A stretch of 7,023 nucleotides of DNA, from NCBI GenBank assembly GCA_964601575.1, contig CAZROA010000021.1:1-7023 (forward strand). The letters run 5' to 3'. The notes below the pieces were generated by a model. That model made no database searches. It was given only the letters and a program-made list of their open reading frames with translations, and was not told the origin of the DNA. Source of the DNA: CAZKEG01 sp964601575. GTDB lineage: Bacteria; Desulfobacterota; Thermodesulfobacteria; Thermodesulfobacteriales; Thermodesulfatatoraceae. Every line of letters begins with the position of its first letter. Within the stretch, counting starts at the first letter, position 1. Position numbers and translations under genes: made by a program. Of the stretch, positions 1 through 5,097 are shown in pieces.

Positions 1-408
1 AGGCTTATACCAAAAAAAGAGCAAAACAATAAAAAATATTATAAAAAATTTTTCGTTTTTTAGTAAAAAAGAGCTTATATATTTAGATGCTAACATAAAT
101 AGTAAGCTATTTATTATAGCTATACAAGGCAAAATATAAAAAGGATGAATTTTAAAAATTTTTGATATTATTCCCCAAAAAAGATGATAAGGAGTAAACA
201 AATGCGTAGGCTGATTTGATAGAATATATGGATTATCTGGATACAAAAGGTTTCTGGAAAAAGAAAAAATAGTTGCCAAATGTTCCCAGTAATCACATCC
301 TCCAGGAGAATATAAAAAAAATTGTCCAAGAGAATTATACAAAGTAAATATAATTGTTGTTATTACAAACAAAATACGATATTTATCATTTAAAATCCTT
401 ATTACCAT
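1..408 (-). CDS. Multi-spanning membrane protein, N-terminal part; candidate GT-C glycosyltransferase
   Basis: A single reading frame runs from an ATG at 408 without a stop off the left edge of the window (136 residues seen). The protein is very hydrophobic. Membrane segments are likely near residues 11-28, 90-107 and 121-134. Between the first two lies a long loop rich in aromatic, acidic and His residues (D39, W41, E42, H43, D58, H69, H75), with motifs CDYWEH and NPYI. A first extracytoplasmic loop carrying an acidic residue is typical of GT-C glycosyltransferases that use polyprenyl-phosphate sugars, but the C-terminal bulk is missing and I recognise no specific family. The start overlaps the reductase stop by 7 nt (ATGGTAA) and has AGAGG 5 nt upstream, so translation is probably coupled. 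Base composition (about 24% GC, many ATA, TTA and TTT codons) differs sharply from its neighbours. By context it could transfer the arabinose made by the upstream genes. A flippase or other polysaccharide membrane protein is also possible. The open frame is secure; the function is inference. Confidence 0.72.
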   Translation of the reverse strand, partial: MVIRILNDKYRILFVITTIIFTLYNSLGQFFLYSPGGCDYWEHLATIFSFSRNLLYPDNPYILSNQPTHLFTPYHLFWGIISKIFKIHPFYILPCIAIINSLLFMLASKYISSFLLKNEKFFIIFFIVLLFFWYKP

Positions 409-1136
409 CCCAACCTCTTTCCGATACCTTCTGGAACTAATTTAATCAAGAGCATTATATATCGCCAGAACCACAAAGTATAGATTTCATCTTTATCTTT
501 ACGCCATGCTTTCCAAATATCTTTAGCCACTTTATAAGGAGTAGCGGTTAAAAGCTTAGGTAAAGACATATGCTCGGTCATTTTAGTTGAGACAAAACCG
601 GGTTTTACGGTGAGTACCGAGATACCACTTTTATAAAGCCGATTTCTCAAACCTTGAAGATATATACTGAAAGCTGCTTTGGCGGCGCCGTATATGTAAT
701 TGCTCTGGCGGCCTCTGTCTCCGGCTACAGAGCTTATGCCGATAATAAAACCAGCTCCTCGGTTCTCAAAATCCGCTGCGGCTATTTCCAAAATACTAAC
801 GGCGCCCAAAAAATTAGTCTCTATGATGCGGCGAGCTTCGGCAAAGTCTTTTTGGGCAAGGGTTTGATCCCCTAGGTATCCAAAAGCCACCACTACTCCC
901 AGAGGAGCAGGATCTAAAGAAGCATAAAATTCTTGGTGTGTTTCGTAGGACACAGCATCAAAATATAAAGGTTTGGCTTTTATTTCGTAACGTGTTTCAA
1001 GATCTTTGGCCATTCGTTTCAAAAAATCTAGGTTTCTCGAAGCTAAATAAAGATTGTACCCTTCTTCGGCGTATAGTTTGGCTAATTCTTGAGCAATGTC
1101 AGACCCTGCCCCCAAAATCAAAATGTAGTGTTCCAT
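402..1136 (-). CDS. dprE2: DprE2-type short-chain reductase (polyprenylphosphoryl-2-keto-ribose reductase)
   Basis: This 244-residue short-chain dehydrogenase/reductase has an N-terminal NAD(P)-binding glycine motif LGAGSDIA (residues 8-15), N108, the catalytic serine in ISSVAG (S135/S136), and the Y149-x3-K153 pair in YGAAK. The stretch SSVAGDRGRQSNYIYGAAK closely resembles the active-site region of mycobacterial DprE2 as I remember it. That enzyme reduces the 2-keto intermediate made by DprE1, completing the ribose-to-arabinose epimerisation at C2 on the lipid carrier. An aromatic, hydrophobic C-terminal segment (about residues 218-235) may hold it to the inner membrane face where the lipid substrate lies. 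The ATG at 1136 has AGGAG 7 nt upstream. The gene starts 10 nt after the dprE1-like stop and overlaps the next gene by 7 nt, so these genes form one translationally linked unit. The motifs alone could fit another SDR; the pairing with a DprE1-type oxidase decides the call. Confidence 0.85.
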   Translation of the reverse strand: MEHYILILGAGSDIAQELAKLYAEEGYNLYLASRNLDFLKRMAKDLETRYEIKAKPLYFDAVSYETHQEFYASLDPAPLGVVVAFGYLGDQTLAQKDFAEARRIIETNFLGAVSILEIAAADFENRGAGFIIGISSVAGDRGRQSNYIYGAAKAAFSIYLQGLRNRLYKSGISVLTVKPGFVSTKMTEHMSLPKLLTATPYKVAKDIWKAWRKDKDEIYTLWFWRYIMLLIKLVPEGIGKRLGW

Positions 1137-1143
1137 AACGTTT

Positions 1144-1148
1144 CTCCT
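1144..1148 (-). promoter_or_regulatory. Ribosome binding site of the dprE2-like gene
   Basis: AGGAG on the minus strand lies 7 nt before the ATG at 1136. It is fused to the preceding gene's stop codon (TAGGAG), so ribosomes ending on the dprE1-like gene stop on top of this site. This supports coupled translation of the two epimerase subunits. Confidence 0.8.
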
Positions 1149-2463
1149 AAATACCCAGTCTTTTTGACAAGAAGGACTCTATTCTGCCCTTTAAACCCCA
1201 CTTTTCTCTGAGGGCTATAAAATCTTTGAGTTTAGGATAGCCCTGTTCCAGATATGGTCTGCTAAGCCTTGCATCTTTGGCCAGATATATACGCCCTCCA
1301 TAGTAGTGGACAATTTCATCAAGCAATTGAAGTAGGGTAAAAAGCCTTGGCGTGAGTTTAAAATCAAGGGCCAAAATATATCCTTCCATGGGGAAGGAAA
1401 GATAATAGTCGTTTCCTTTTCCTAGAAGTTTCAAGACACTGAGAAACGGCGCCTCTCCCGTGTCTCTTATCTGATGAAGCACTTCCTTTATCGCTTTTCG
1501 CCCGGCTTCTTTAGGAACCACGAATTGGTACTGCAAGAAGCCGTTCTTTCCATAAAGACGGTTCCAGTTTTGGATGCGGTCAAGAGGATAAAAGAATTCT
1601 TCGTAGAGAACCGTTCGGCCAAGGACCTTCCCTCGAACACGGGAATAGTAAAGGGTGTTGAACAGCCTGATAGAGTAAGGATTTAAGGTAAAAGTTGGTG
1701 CGTCTAATGGAAAATTCAAAGAACCTTCTTTGGCCAAATGGAGTCCCCCAGAGGGGAAATGATCACCCAGCATGAGAAGGGAGCGTCCAAATTCCTTACC
1801 TGAAGCCGTACAATCAAGCCAAGATACAGAATAAGGCGCGTCTTCGTGCTCTTCGAACACTGCTAGGCTCTCTTCAAGCGAACGGCATTTGATAATGGTT
1901 TCGCGGATGTAGCTGCTTGGTACCCGCCTGAGTTTGAGGCGCACTTCAAAAATGAAGCCCGTAAGTCCCATGCCACCACAGGTAGCTCGAAAGAGTTCTT
2001 CATTTTGATCAGGAGAACAAAATACTTCTCGCCCGTCAGGCATGAGGAGTTTAAGCCCTGTTACCCAGCGACTAAATGAACCATCACGGTGGTGGTTTTT
2101 CCCATGAACATCTGCGGCGACCGCCCCACCAAGGGTTACAAATTTGGTTCCAGGGGTGACAGGCAAAAACCACCCGCGAGGCAAGAAGTGTTTGATGATC
2201 TCTTCAAGCGTTACTCCTGCTTCGGCTATCAACTCGCCTGTCGCTTCGTCAAAATGAGAAAAGAACCGTAGTCTCTCGGTCTTGACTACCTGTGGCCCCA
2301 ATGGGGCATCTCCGTAACTTCGGCCACAACCGTAAGCTACAAACTGCTCAAAATTCTCAAATGTTTTTTTGAGGCTTTCCAGATCTCGAGGGGTAGCTGT
2401 TTCAACCTTTACTACCGGATACCGCGACCAAGCCGTAAGTTTTTCCTTTGCCATTTGAACCAT
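1147..2463 (-). CDS. dprE1: DprE1-type FAD-dependent polyprenylphosphoryl-ribose 2-oxidase
   Basis: This 438-residue FAD-binding oxidoreductase of the VAO/PCMH fold oxidises the C2 hydroxyl of polyprenylphosphoryl-ribose to the keto form, the first half of epimerisation to arabinose. Family signatures are clear. GCGRSYGD (residues 45-52) and PGTKFVTLGG (104-113) are FAD-site motifs. VHGKNHH (119-125) has its first His at the place of mycobacterial H132. CGGMGLTG follows further on. FPMEGYILALDF starts at 357, and YLAKDAR contains K396 at the place of mycobacterial catalytic K418. Length is slightly below the 461 residues of the Mycobacterium tuberculosis enzyme. At the position of Cys387, the target of benzothiazinones, this protein has Ala365 (codon GCC, bases 1371-1369). 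Two ATGs are possible, at 2463 (GGGAG 10 nt upstream) and 2454 (GAGAG 9 nt upstream); the choice changes three residues only. The gene is followed after 10 nt by the partner reductase. A repeat-filled 246-bp gap separates it from the prenyltransferase upstream. Confidence 0.9.
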   Translation of the reverse strand: MVQMAKEKLTAWSRYPVVKVETATPRDLESLKKTFENFEQFVAYGCGRSYGDAPLGPQVVKTERLRFFSHFDEATGELIAEAGVTLEEIIKHFLPRGWFLPVTPGTKFVTLGGAVAADVHGKNHHRDGSFSRWVTGLKLLMPDGREVFCSPDQNEELFRATCGGMGLTGFIFEVRLKLRRVPSSYIRETIIKCRSLEESLAVFEEHEDAPYSVSWLDCTASGKEFGRSLLMLGDHFPSGGLHLAKEGSLNFPLDAPTFTLNPYSIRLFNTLYYSRVRGKVLGRTVLYEEFFYPLDRIQNWNRLYGKNGFLQYQFVVPKEAGRKAIKEVLHQIRDTGEAPFLSVLKLLGKGNDYYLSFPMEGYILALDFKLTPRLFTLLQLLDEIVHYYGGRIYLAKDARLSRPYLEQGYPKLKDFIALREKWGLKGRIESFLSKRLGI

Positions 2464-2496
2464 CTCTCAAATGCTCCCTGAAAACTATTCCCTCAC

Positions 2497-2695
2497 CTTG
2501 CGGGCGGGATGTCCGCGCTCTCCTACTTGCCATTCCGTCATCGCTAGGGTTCGTCAGAACCCGAAGCGATCCCTGTCCCGAGCAAAGCGAGGGATCTAGA
2601 TTGCTTCGCCGCTTTGCGGCTCGCAGTGACGGGGAAGAATCCGCCACTCGGTACTCTTGCGGGTAAGATGCTCCCCCGCTTACCATTTCGTCATC
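2497..2695. repeat. Degenerate direct repeats flanking the hairpin element
   Basis: Two related arms lie on either side of the hairpin cluster. Each begins with CTTGCGGG (2497-2504 and 2656-2663) and ends with a 17-base block, CTTGCCATTCCGTCATC (2526-2542) or CTTACCATTTCGTCATC (2679-2695), identical at 15 of 17 bases. The distance between the two blocks differs (29 and 23 bases), so the arms have drifted by small indels. This could be an old duplication or two neighbouring members of a dispersed repeat family. They are too long and too diverged for a simple target-site duplication. Confidence 0.55.
2535..2632. repeat. 98-bp nested-palindrome intergenic repeat (REP/MITE-like)
   Basis: The ends form near inverted repeats: CCGTCATCGC (2535-2544) against GCAGTGACGG (2623-2632), matching at 8 of 10 positions. 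Inside are a perfect hairpin GGGTTC-gtca-GAACCC (2547-2562), a pair GAAGCGATC (2563-2571) and GATTGCTTC (2599-2607) complementary at 8 of 9, an inner pair GATCCC/GGGATC (2568-2573 and 2591-2596), and a perfect hairpin GCCGC-ttt-GCGGC (2608-2620). The whole can fold as a branched cruciform with two side hairpins. Blocks such as GAAGCAATC and CGCAGTGACGG resemble dispersed intergenic repeats I recall from many bacterial genomes; that is memory, not a search. It encodes no protein and would need a transposase elsewhere if mobile. Confidence 0.75.
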
Positions 2696-2709
2696 TTTGA
2701 GGCCGAGTT

Positions 2710-3591
2710 TTACTTCTTCGTTATGGCTAAAAGGCTATGAAAAGACCCTTCAGGCCAAAGTCGCCAGAGACAAAATAATATCCAGAGCACAACCGTTATG
2801 CCCAACGGTATGTCTTTCAGTAAAGCTTCCGTAGGTGATTCTCCTCTCTTCTGGACTTCTACTACGAACCAGTAGCGAAAAAGCCCAAAGATGACAAATG
2901 GTACCGAAAGCGCCAATTCAGGACGTGAGGTAATGACAAACAGGCTATAAAATACTAATGCTCCAGCAGCTGAAATCTGGGCGTAACCTTCAAGCAGTTT
3001 CAAAGTATAGCTTTGGAGGACTTTGCGGGCATTGTCTCCCTGAACGCAAAGTTCTTGAAGTCTTTTGGCCGAGGCCAGAAATAAGGCTAGACATAGAGTG
3101 GTAATCAGCATCCAGGAAGAGATGGGAACAGAGATGGCCATGCCTCCAGCAAAGATACGAAGCACAAATCCTGTGGCAATACAAAATATGTCTAAAACAG
3201 GTATGTATTTGAGTTTGTAGGTGTAAAAAATGTTCAAAACAAGGTAAAGCAGAATGGGAATCATAAATTTTCGTGTAAAAGAAAAAAAGAGAAAGATAGC
3301 CAGAATGAGATACAAGAGTCCCAAAATGAATTTAGCTGTTTTGGGACTGACAGCTCCAGAGGCCAAAGGACGTTTAAGGCGCTTTACAGGATGCTTGCGA
3401 TCCTTTTCGATATCTTTGAGGTCATTGAGTACATAGGTAGCCGAAGAAGCCACGCAAAAGGCTAAAAATGCCAACAAAGCTTGTTTGAGCGCCTCGGGTT
3501 CCAAAAACTTTCCCGCAAAAACTAGCGGCGCTAATACGAAACTATTCTTAATCCATTGATGCGGGCGAAGGAGTCTAAGAGTATTTCTCAT
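2710..3591 (-). CDS. ubiA: UbiA-family polyprenyl-phosphate 5-phosphoribosyltransferase
   Basis: This 293-residue, multi-spanning membrane prenyltransferase keeps the UbiA metal-binding motif N56-D57-x2-D60-x3-D64 followed by RxKHPxKRLKRPLASG (about 65-79). It also has D134 with RIFAGG (145-150), and AKRLQEL (175-181) followed by a QSYT segment. The HPxKR stretch after the aspartates and the AKR-xEL-SY-L block match the Rv3806c type rather than ubiquinone, menaquinone or heme UbiA enzymes, as far as I recall. Rv3806c transfers 5-phosphoribose from PRPP to decaprenyl phosphate, the entry step to lipid-linked arabinofuranose. The ATG at 3591 is fixed by an in-frame TAG seven codons upstream. 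No Shine-Dalgarno sequence stands before it. The gene lies 107 bp after argG and 246 bp before the dprE1-like gene on the same strand. The symbol follows mycobacterial usage and does not imply ubiquinone synthesis. Confidence 0.87.
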   Translation of the reverse strand: MRNTLRLLRPHQWIKNSFVLAPLVFAGKFLEPEALKQALLAFLAFCVASSATYVLNDLKDIEKDRKHPVKRLKRPLASGAVSPKTAKFILGLLYLILAIFLFFSFTRKFMIPILLYLVLNIFYTYKLKYIPVLDIFCIATGFVLRIFAGGMAISVPISSWMLITTLCLALFLASAKRLQELCVQGDNARKVLQSYTLKLLEGYAQISAAGALVFYSLFVITSRPELALSVPFVIFGLFRYWFVVEVQKRGESPTEALLKDIPLGITVVLWILFCLWRLWPEGSFHSLLAITKK

Positions 3592-3642
3592 AAAAGATCG
3601 AAAGCTTTTCTATATTGACCAATACTTTTTCCGAGTTTCTCC

Positions 3643-3671
3643 AGTATATACGACTCTCTAATTTCGAACAA
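3643..3671 (-). promoter_or_regulatory. Candidate sigma-70 type promoter for the arabinose cassette
   Basis: On the minus strand, TTGTTC (3671-3666) and TATACT (3648-3643) are separated by exactly 17 nt, in the argG-ubiA gap. The -10 box matches TATAAT at 5 of 6 positions; the -35 box is weaker. Transcription would start near 3636, leaving a leader of about 45 nt. No hairpin plus T-tract ends argG before this point, so read-through from argG is also possible. Confidence 0.45.
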
Positions 3672-3698
3672 TACATTTAGTAGGTATATTCGTCTTTT

Positions 3699-4919
3699 TT
3701 ATGACTGACTTTTATTTAAAACGCCTTGCTTAATCAGGGCCTGCACTTTGAGGCGTAGCCCTTGGAGTTTGATAAATCCTTCGGCGTCTTTTTGGTTGTA
3801 AAGGGTGTCGGCCTCAAAGGTGGCCAATTCTTTGAGATAAAGCGAACGCGGGCTCTTGCGCCCTACCACGGTGACGTTTCCTTTGTAAAGCTTGATGCGC
3901 ACCGTGCCGGTGACGTTTTTCTGGGTTTCGTCGATAAAGGCCTGCATGGCCTCCATCTCCGATGAGTACCAAAAGCCGTAGTAGATGAGCTCGGAAAACC
4001 GAGGGATAAGGCTGTCACGTAGGTGCATCACCTCTCGGTCCATGGTGAGATGCTCAAGCGCCCTGTGGGCCACATGGAGCACGGTGCCACCCGGGGTCTC
4101 GTATACCCCGCGGCTCTTGATGCCGACAAATCGGTTTTCGACCATATCCACCCGGCCCACACCGTGGCGCCCAGCGATCTGGTTTAAACGCGCCAGAAGC
4201 GCCGCTGGCGAAAGGCTTTCGCCGTTTATGGCCACCGGCACGCCTTTCTCGAAGTCGATCTCGAGATATTCGGGCTCATCCGGGGCCTTCTCCGGGGCCA
4301 CGGTCATCTGGAACATGTCTTCTGGAGGTTCCTGCCAAGGGTCCTCCAGGATGCCGCCTTCGTAGCTGGTATGAAAGAGATTGGCGTCGATGGAATAGGG
4401 TTTCTCTTTGGTCACCGGTACAGGGATACCGTGTTTTTCGGCAAAGGCGATCAGATCTTCTCGACCCCGAAATTCCCAGATCCGCCACGGGGCGATGATC
4501 TGAAGATCAGGAGCCAGGGCCATGTAAGTAAGCTCAAAACGTACCTGATCATTGCCCTTGCCCGTAGCCCCATGGGCCACGGCGTCGGCCTCCACCTCAC
4601 GGGCCACTTTGATCTGTTCCCTGGCGATCAGCGGACGGGCCAGGGAGGTGCCCATGAGGTAGCCGCCTTCGTAGACGGCATTGGCCTTGATGGCTGGAAA
4701 GACGAAGTCCCGCACGAACTCTTCCTTCAAGTCGCGAATGATTACCTGTTCAGCCCCGGTGGAGAGGCCCTTTTGTCGGACCGCCTCCCAATCTTCCTCC
4801 TGACCTATGTCCGCACAATAGGCCACCACCGGACACTGATAATGTTCAATTAGCCAACGCAAAATGATCGAGGTATCCAACCCACCGGAGTAGGCCAAAA
4901 CAATCTTCTTGGGCTTCAT
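3699..4919 (-). CDS. argG: Argininosuccinate synthase
   Basis: ArgG joins citrulline and aspartate with ATP to form argininosuccinate, the penultimate step of arginine synthesis, in the cytoplasm. From the ATG at 4919 the protein has 406 residues, the usual family length. It carries the ATP-pyrophosphatase loop AYSGGLDTS (residues 9-17), the citrulline/aspartate region GGYLMGTSLARP (85-96), GATGKGNDQVRFE (117-129), and YSIDANLF with EGGILEDPW (175-195). An in-frame ATG at 4949 would add ten residues (MGPNYLVGES), but it lacks a good ribosome site, while the inner ATG has AGGAG 5 nt upstream and gives the canonical MKPKKIVLAYSGG start. No argH or other arginine gene is visible nearby: downstream on the same strand come the lipid-arabinose genes. 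GC content is higher than in those genes, consistent with a core chromosomal gene. Confidence 0.97.
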   Translation of the reverse strand: MKPKKIVLAYSGGLDTSIILRWLIEHYQCPVVAYCADIGQEEDWEAVRQKGLSTGAEQVIIRDLKEEFVRDFVFPAIKANAVYEGGYLMGTSLARPLIAREQIKVAREVEADAVAHGATGKGNDQVRFELTYMALAPDLQIIAPWRIWEFRGREDLIAFAEKHGIPVPVTKEKPYSIDANLFHTSYEGGILEDPWQEPPEDMFQMTVAPEKAPDEPEYLEIDFEKGVPVAINGESLSPAALLARLNQIAGRHGVGRVDMVENRFVGIKSRGVYETPGGTVLHVAHRALEHLTMDREVMHLRDSLIPRFSELIYYGFWYSSEMEAMQAFIDETQKNVTGTVRIKLYKGNVTVVGRKSPRSLYLKELATFEADTLYNQKDAEGFIKLQGLRLKVQALIKQGVLNKSQS

Positions 4920-4924
4920 AGACT

Positions 4925-4929
4925 CTCCT
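4925..4929 (-). promoter_or_regulatory. Ribosome binding site that fixes the argG start
   Basis: AGGAG on the minus strand lies 5 nt before the ATG at 4919. The alternative upstream ATG at 4949 has only a distant AAAGG. This site is the reason for the shorter argG start. Confidence 0.8.
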
Positions 4930-4939
4930 ACAAGATAAT

Positions 4940-4978
4940 TTGGGCCCAATATAGACCAATTCAGACCTTTTGTGGACC
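4940..4978 (-). promoter_or_regulatory. Tandem 10-bp repeats and palindrome in the argG leader, possible operator
   Basis: Read on the minus strand, TCTGAATTGG and TCTATATTGG (4965-4946) stand directly head to tail and agree at 8 of 10 bases. The GGTC core recurs a third time (4978-4975), so three copies fall 10-11 bp apart on one face of the helix. The perfect palindrome TTGGGCCCAA (4940-4949) adjoins them. TCTGAAT resembles one half of an ArgR box, but the matching ATTCA half is not there. A regulator site for arginine control is possible but unproven, and no convincing argG promoter pair was found. Confidence 0.3.
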
Positions 4979-5056
4979 GCTAAATAAAATTTTAGGCAGA
5001 TATTCGAGCTGTAACTTATAGCTTCGAGAGTAAAATGGATTTGGCTTCGAGAAAAA

Positions 5057-5097
5057 ATCTTTGAAATTGTGCATTTTTAATGCATAATTTCAAAGAT
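5057..5097. repeat. 19-bp-arm palindrome running into the ATPase start codon
   Basis: The left arm (5057-5075, ATCTTTGAAATTGTGCATT) and right arm (5079-5097, AATGCATAATTTCAAAGAT) are reverse complements at 18 of 19 positions, around a 3-base TTT centre. The single exception (5069 against 5085) is a G-T pair, which in RNA would be a G-U wobble, so the RNA hairpin would be unbroken. The last two bases of the right arm are the A and T of the ATPase ATG. As DNA it could be an operator; as RNA it would bury the start codon. It is AT-rich and followed by no T-tract on the plus strand, so it is not a typical terminator. Confidence 0.85.
5061..5088 (+). promoter_or_regulatory. Candidate promoter of the ATPase gene inside the palindrome
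   Basis: TTGAAA (5061-5066) and CATAAT (5083-5088) are spaced 16 nt apart, with 4-5 of 6 matches to the sigma-70 consensus in each box. A start about 7 nt downstream falls at 5095-5096, on the A of the ATG, so the mRNA would be leaderless. This fits the absence of a Shine-Dalgarno sequence before 5096. Because the boxes lie in the two arms of the palindrome, a weaker mirror-image promoter also faces argG. Confidence 0.4.

Larger units (their letters stand above)
2464..2709. other. Repeat-filled gap between ubiA-like and dprE1-like genes
   Basis: These 246 bp hold no convincing gene. Frames open across it on both strands (2402-2686 minus, 2448-2666 plus) are low-complexity products of the GC-rich inverted repeats. 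The content is a hairpin cluster (2535-2632) flanked by a degenerate direct repeat (2497-2542 and 2656-2695). No T-tract follows any hairpin on the minus strand, so none looks like an intrinsic terminator. The gap may weaken or separate expression of the two flanking genes; no clear promoter was seen in it. Confidence 0.7.

Noticed and set aside
361..389. Alternative start at 389 for the membrane protein
   Set aside because: That frame meets TAA after eight codons; only the ATG at 408 keeps the frame open to the edge.
2448..2666. Plus-strand frame of 72 codons across the same gap
   Set aside because: It mirrors the same repeat on the other strand, with no ribosome site or recognisable domain.
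2402..2686. Minus-strand frame of 94 codons across the repeat gap
   Set aside because: It overlaps the dprE1-like start, covers the inverted repeats, and its product is an Arg/Ser/Gly-rich sequence typical of translated palindromes.
2497..2695. CRISPR array
   Set aside because: There are only two diverged, unequally spaced repeat arms and one structured middle, with no regular repeat-spacer series.
3985..4853. Two long plus-strand frames (126 and 160 codons) opposite argG
   Set aside because: They are antisense to a secure argG and arise from its GC-rich codon pattern; no motifs seen.
5057..5097. Bidirectional terminator between argG and the ATPase
   Set aside because: Both genes start here and diverge, so a terminator has no transcript to end; the arms are AT-rich and no T-tract follows on the plus strand.
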